Part shown: positions 1-6,200 of the stretch, in pieces
Numbering within the stretch: the first letter of the stretch is position 1
Layout of the letters: each line of letters opens with the position of its first letter
Source of the DNA: an uncultured Clostridia bacterium
GTDB lineage: Bacteria > Bacillota > Clostridia > Christensenellales > Borkfalkiaceae
Reading direction: 5' to 3'
Length of the DNA: 6,985 bases
Assembly: GCA_947629605.1 (NCBI GenBank)
Contig: CANREK010000072.1
Location: forward strand, 1 to 6,985
Translations under genes and position numbers: made by a program
The notes under the pieces: generated by a model
Database searches by the model: none
What the model saw: only the letters and a program-made list of their open reading frames with translations
What the model was told of the DNA's origin: nothing

Positions 1-2
1 AG

Positions 3-200
3 AACGGGAAGGGGACGCTCGAACTGCAACTTGCCCTCGACGAGCTCTTGCAGGGCCTCGGCGTGGACCCCGCCGCCCTCTCGCTCGGCACCGCCAAGGT
101 CCGCGTGAGCGGCAAGGATCTCTCCCTCGATGCGGGGGCGCTCTACCTCTACGTTTCCGCGGCAAAAACCGCACCCATCCCCGCAAAAAATGTCGAGAGC
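3..200 (+). repeat. Repeat unit 0 (C-terminal part, B-type), cut by window edge
   Basis: Residues 1-66 are the end of a repeat unit whose beginning lies outside the window. Residues 2-66 align without a gap, 65 residues against 65, with the end of unit 2 (residues 373-437). I count about 24 identities, including T-L-E, the L-A-L-D motif (residues 10-13), L-G, and the closing strand pattern before the next unit's D-I-A-P. This shows that the coding frame continues upstream and that at least one more B-type unit precedes unit 1. Confidence 0.8.
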
Positions 201-3200
201 TATCCCGACATCGCGCCCTTTGCCGCCGCCATCGGCAAGATCTTCGCAGAGGGCTATCTGCGGGCGGAGCTCTCCTATCGCGGCGAACTCGGGGTCGAGG
301 GGAGCATCGACGTCGACCTCGGGGCGCTCAACGTGTCCGCCACCCTTCGCCTCACGCGCGGCGGGGAGAGCAAGACCTTCCGCCTTGCCTTCCTCCGTGC
401 GGAAAGTCTCGTCTATTTGGAAGTCGACGGGCTCAAAATCGGCGCCACGACCGACGAACTCGGCGAACTCATCGGGGCGTTTCTGCCCGGCTCCGACGGG
501 GTCGCGCTTGCGCCCGTAGAAGCGCTGCTCGGGAACCTCGGCGCCATCGTCAGGACGGAAAAGACGGAGAGCGGCGCCGCAAAACTTTCGATCGCGCTCG
601 ACGGACTTCTCTCCGCCTTCGGCATGGATGTCGGGGCGCTCGGCACGCTCGAAATTTCCGCCGAGACCGACCGCATCGCCCTCACCGCCGCGGATATGGC
701 GCTCACCATGACGCTTGCCCCCGGCGAGAGCTTCAACGTGGCAACGGAGGAATATGTCGAAGTCCTGCCCTATGTGCTCGGCATCAAGGATCTCCTGTCC
801 CGCCGCGGGGCCCTTCGGATCGCGCTCGGCTTTGAGGGAAGCGTCTCGCTTGCGGGCGACATCTATCTCGACTTTTCGGCGGAGGAAGGGGACCCCATGG
901 CGGTCGCCGACCTCGATGTCGTCTACGGGAGCGTCGAAAAGGAGATCGCACTCACCTATCTCGGCGACACCGTGTATCTGTCCGTCGGCGGGCTCGGGTT
1001 GAAGGCGAACGTCAACGACCTTGCCGCGCTCTTCTCCGAGGGCGACGGAGACCTTCTCTCCATTCTCGGGAACTTGCTCTCCGTCAACTTCTCCGAACTC
1101 ATTCCCGCCTTAAAAAGCGGTGAAACCACGCTGGAAATGAAACTCGCGCTCGACAAACTCGTCGCGGCGCTCGGCTTCCCGCTCGACGGATTCAAGCTCG
1201 GCGAGGCCTCCGTCACCGCCTCCGACGACGGCGTCACGCTCTCGATGGGCGGCCTCAACGCCACGGTCGCCGCGGCGGACGGCATGCCCGAGCGGAACAT
1301 CGCCGAGGAGGACTTCACCGACATCGCGCCGCTTGCAAAGACGGTTGCCTCGCTCCTGAAAGACAATTCTTATCTCACCGCCGCGGTGCTCTACAACTCG
1401 GACAGCTTTACCCTTGCGGGCGAAGTCAAAATCGACGTCTCCGCGCTTGCGATCGAAGCCGACCTCACGGCGACCTACGGCGGGGCGGAAAAGGCCTTTA
1501 CGGTGGCCTATGTCGGCGACGGTATGCTGTACTTCACCGTCGACGGCTTCCGTCTCAGTGCGGACATCGACGCCGCAAAGGAGCTCGTCTCTTCCCTCGC
1601 CAAAGAGGGCAAAGGGGATCTCTCGCCCGTGGAGGAACTTCTCGAAAATCTTGAAGATATTGTTGATTTCAAGAGCTCGGACGGCACATTCGAGATGGCT
1701 GTCGCGCTCGATGAGATCCTGCGTATCTTCGGCATCGACTTCGCGGCGGGGAACGCTGCGATCACGGCCGACGGCGAAACGCTCGCCGCCTCGGCAATGG
1801 ACGGCAGCTTGACCCTCGACGTGACGCGCGGCCGGAAATTCTCCGTCTCCACCGACGGCTACATCGAGATCGTCTCCCATGTGCAGACGGTCCTCGACCT
1901 TCTCGGCGGCGACACGGTGGATGCCGCTGTGTCCCTCGCGCTCGGCGACCTCACCGTCGAGGGCACCCTCACGGTGCAGATGGGGACGTACGAGATCTTC
2001 GGCGACCTCACCGTCACGAGCCCCGATCTCAGCATCAAGCTCGGCCTTGCCTTCTTCCCCGGGGAGGATGGCCTTGAAAGCGGCACGCTCCTTGCGAGCA
2101 TCAACGGCTTCAAGATCAAGGGCAGCCTAGGCGAGATCGTCGCCCTCGTGGAAAGCGTCATGGATCGGACGGGCACGGGCATGGGGGATCTCTCCTTGCC
2201 CGACCTCGAAAGTCTGCTTCCGCGCCTGCTCTCCGTCGATCTGAGGGAGCATCTCTCGCTCATGGAGACGGTCGGCGGCGGTTCCCGCTCCCTCTCCGTC
2301 ACCGTGTTCGGCGCCCAACTCATCGAGGCGCTTCCCGAACTCGGCCTCGACTTCGACAAACTCACGATCAAAATTTCCGAGGGCACGCTTGCTCTCACCA
2401 TGCAGGGCGTGGACGTCAAGGTCACGGCGGGCAGTGCGATCCCCGTTGTCGACGCGGCCGCGTATGCCGACATCGGCCCCATCATGGAGACGGTCTCCGC
2501 GCTCCTTGCGGGCGATTGCCTCACGGCGGAAGTCAACTATCAAGGCCCCGTCACCGTCACGGGCCCCGTGTCTGTCTCCTTCCGCGATCCGAACGCGCCC
2601 GAACTCACCGCCGCCCTTCAAATCTGTGCGGGAGAAAGCGCACTTCCCGTCGGCCTCTACTACGGCGGCGGCATGCTCTGCCTCGACCTCGGCGGCGCCA
2701 AAGTCAAGACGAGTACGGAGAAATTCAAGGAGCTTCTCTCCTCGCTCCCGTCGGATACGGGGGATATGGCTTCCGCCCTCGACCTTCTCGAACACCTCGG
2801 CGACTTCTTCACGAACATCCAAAGCAAAGACGGCACCTTCACGACAGATCTTGCCGTCAATGAGATATTGAAGGCGCTCGGCGTCACGGCGGACCTCTCG
2901 GCGGATGTCACGCTCACCGTCGGCGGCGGGAACCTCGTGCTCTCTATGTTGGGCGACGCCTTGACCGTCACGGTCTCGGCGGGCGAAGCGTTCACCGCTC
3001 CCGATCCCGATCTGTATACCGACATCACCGCGCAGGTGACATCGCTCATCGACCTCGTGCAGGGCGCCGTGGAAAAGAAGGGCGTCGCGCTCGACGCGCA
3101 TGCAACGCTCACCTTCGGCGGCGAACAGATCGACGTCTGGCTCGAAAAAGCGAGCATCACATGGGAAAACGGCGTCGCCTTCCGCGGGGACATCGTGCTC

Positions 3201-6200
3201 TCCGCCCGCGGTTCGGCGCACAGGATCTCGGTCTCTGTCACAAAACAGCAAGTGCAGCTTGCCTACGGCAACATCGGCGCCAAGATCGTCTTTGCAGATT
3301 TTGAAAAGATCGGCAATGCCTTCACGGCCGTGAAAGGTGCGATTTTGGACTATATCGGCAAAATTATGGGGAAAGATCTCCAAAAAGCGGCGCCCGAACT
3401 CACCTCTGCACTCGCCCTTGCCGAGGGCGGAGAGGCGCTCTCGGGTCTCGTCGGCGCGATCTCGGCCTTTGTCGGCAACATGACCGATGATGACGGCAAC
3501 TTCGACATGTCCAAGCTCCTCGGCGGGCTCACGGTCGGCGTATCGGAGGAAAAGGACGGCATTCTGCACCTCGCCTACAACGGCATCGCCCTCGATCTCC
3601 TCTGCGGCGAACGCGGACTGTCCCTTGCCTTCTCGCTCACCCTCGATGTGCCCGAGACGGAGACGTCAGAGGCGCAGCAGGTCGAACTTGTCGGCACGCT
3701 CACCGCCTCCGCACTGAAAGAGGTGGAAGCGATGCCCGAAATCGACTATCTCGGCACGAAGGAGTTCCTCAACGTCATCGGCTACCTCGGCTCCGCCGTC
3801 GATCTTCTCAAAACGACCAATCTCTCGCTCACGTTCAAGGGCAAAGTCACGTCGCCCCAAGACGAATATCAGGCTTGCGGCGGCGTCAAGTACGATATCA
3901 AAGCGAGCATGGAGACCCACCGCGGCAAGGCGGAATTTTTCCACCTCGACGTCGACGGAAAGAATTTCTGGATCGACAGCGACGTCTATATGCACGCTTC
4001 CGTCAATATTACGGCGAAAAATACCGCCGTGGACAGCAGCCTCTACATCGACATGTACATCTTGGACGGCGGCCCGAACGGAAGTGCAACGGACAACGAG
4101 CCCGACTTCTACGTCACGCTTTCGCAGTTCGGCCCGGACGGCAAAGGCGGCGACTACAAACCCGTCATGCTCTATGCGCCTGCAAGCGAGATCATGACCC
4201 TTCTCTCCGCCGCCCTGCCCATGCTCGGCATCGATGTGGAACTTCTCAACGACTTCATGGTCTTGAAGTGGCTCACGGACAGGAACACGGTGGAGCAGTT
4301 CAAGGCATTCGGCGGCATCGTCTCGCCTCTTCTCAAAGGCCTTCTCGGCGGAGAGGAGAAGGGGAGCGAAGGGGCGCCCGAGGTTCCCGCCGAAACGCCC
4401 GAAGGCGCCGATGTGAACGAAGAGCTTACATATTTCAACCTCGGCGACTATCTTGCGGATCTCTCGATCGATGCGGAAGGGCTCAATATCGAGCTCAACT
4501 CCAAGGGCCTTTACGGCAAAGATCTCCAAAACGTCACGGCAACGCTCGCAAAAGAAGCAGATACCGTCGGCGCAGACGGCAACACCGTCTATGGCAAATT
4601 CAAGACGCTCGACCTTCTCAATATCTACGACAAGGAAGGCGTGCTCAACACTTCGCTCAAAGGCACGATCGATTATGGGAAAGCCGAGGGGGAAGAGGAC
4701 AAGGACAATTGGACCGCTCCCGATGGTGAATATCGCAGCTTCCTCGGCGCGGAAAAACTGCTGCAAGCGCTTGCCAAGAGCGCGACGCACGTCGACGAGG
4801 TTGGAGATGAATTTAACACCTACAAAGTCAATGAAAACTTCTATATCGACGGAACCATCACGGCGAAGCTCCTCGGAGTAGAGGTAGACGTTGAATTGCT
4901 GGCTCTTTCTGTTGACATGACCAAAGAGGGGATTGTCGGGAAAATATTGCTATCATATAAGGGTAAATGGGGTGTAATCAACGGCGATACGACATTGGAT
5001 ATCACGATCAAAAACGACATGATGTTCATGAAACGTGTGCAGACGACAAGAACACGGTTGTTGGGGAATGAAAAACTCGATTCACCTATCACCCTCTACC
5101 GTGCAATGCCGCTTGATAACTTTATGGACCATATCGTGGGACAAATCGCTTTCTTGCTGAATTTAAGCGACACAATAGCAAATATGATTCCCGATGATAC
5201 ATCCAAGCAAGAGCAAGCGACAGAAGAAAATGAGGATTTTGGAGCTACGCTCAACAAGGTTCTTGAAAGCTATGAATTTACGGAAAAAACCGACGGAAGC
5301 GAGTGGAACCTTAAAATTAACGGTTCGAGTTTCTCCAACGGGATTCTCGGAGATCTGAATGCAGTCATCAAAACAGATGCAGACGGATATATTCGCGGCA
5401 TTAACGTTCCGAATGTGCAGATTCATCCTTTGGGAGATAGCATAATCGGCAGTTTGCTTACGATTTCCATAACTGCCTCGCTTCGCTGGCGCAATGCGGG
5501 CGGAAGTATGGAGGACAACGTAACCGATCAGACGCATGATATTTCCACGGAAATCGGCAACGAGACCCGCGGCATGGGCGGCATGATCAAGGAACTTGAC
5601 GAACGTCGTGTCACCGTCGGCGACACGACAGTCAACGGCTGGCAGGATAATCCCAAGTCCGAAGATGTCGAGGGCACGGTGTTCCTCGAAGCCAAGGACT
5701 TCACGGTGACGTACAGCTGCAACAACTACGACGGCGGCACGACGCAGCTCGGCACGCAGACCGTCATGGTCTCCACGGGCGCCGACGGCTATCCCGAATA
5801 CACGCTTTACAGCGCCCTCGAATATCCGCTCCTGTCCGGGGAGACGGCGCAGTTCCATTATGCATGGGTCAAGGACTACAAGAGCGGCGATACACTTTCT
5901 TCCAACGGCATAGTCACGGCACAGCAGACGCTCAAAACCTACACCGTAACGTTTTACTCCGATTCCGACCTCGGCAGCGGATGGGTGAAGGTCGAAAATC
6001 AAGATCAATGGACGTATACGGCCACCATGCAGTACGGCGCACGCGTGACGATCGGCGACACGACCGAGAACGTCAGTGACGTAAAGACGGAATTCTACGT
6101 CACCCACGAAAAAGTGCCCTCCAAGACGGGCCGCAACGGCTGGTGGCAGAAGGCCGACATCACCGAGGAGCGCGCGACGTTCACCGCAGAATATGAGGGC

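Noticed and set aside
48..50. TTG as the translation start
   Set aside because: It lies within a conserved repeat helix, the frame is open to the window edge with matching repeat residues, and no ribosome-binding site precedes it.
2127..3569. Long reverse-strand open frame of about 480 codons, and similar ones at 1110-1880, 3666-4790 and 5163-6290
   Set aside because: The sense strand shows clear repeat homology across these regions, and its codon bias avoids TTA, CTA and TCA, which removes antisense stops. The antisense products are Arg/Asp/Val-rich without family features.
201..3746. CRISPR-like or exact DNA tandem repeat
   Set aside because: The repetition is at protein level with strong divergence; no identical DNA repeat of notable length with regular spacers was seen.
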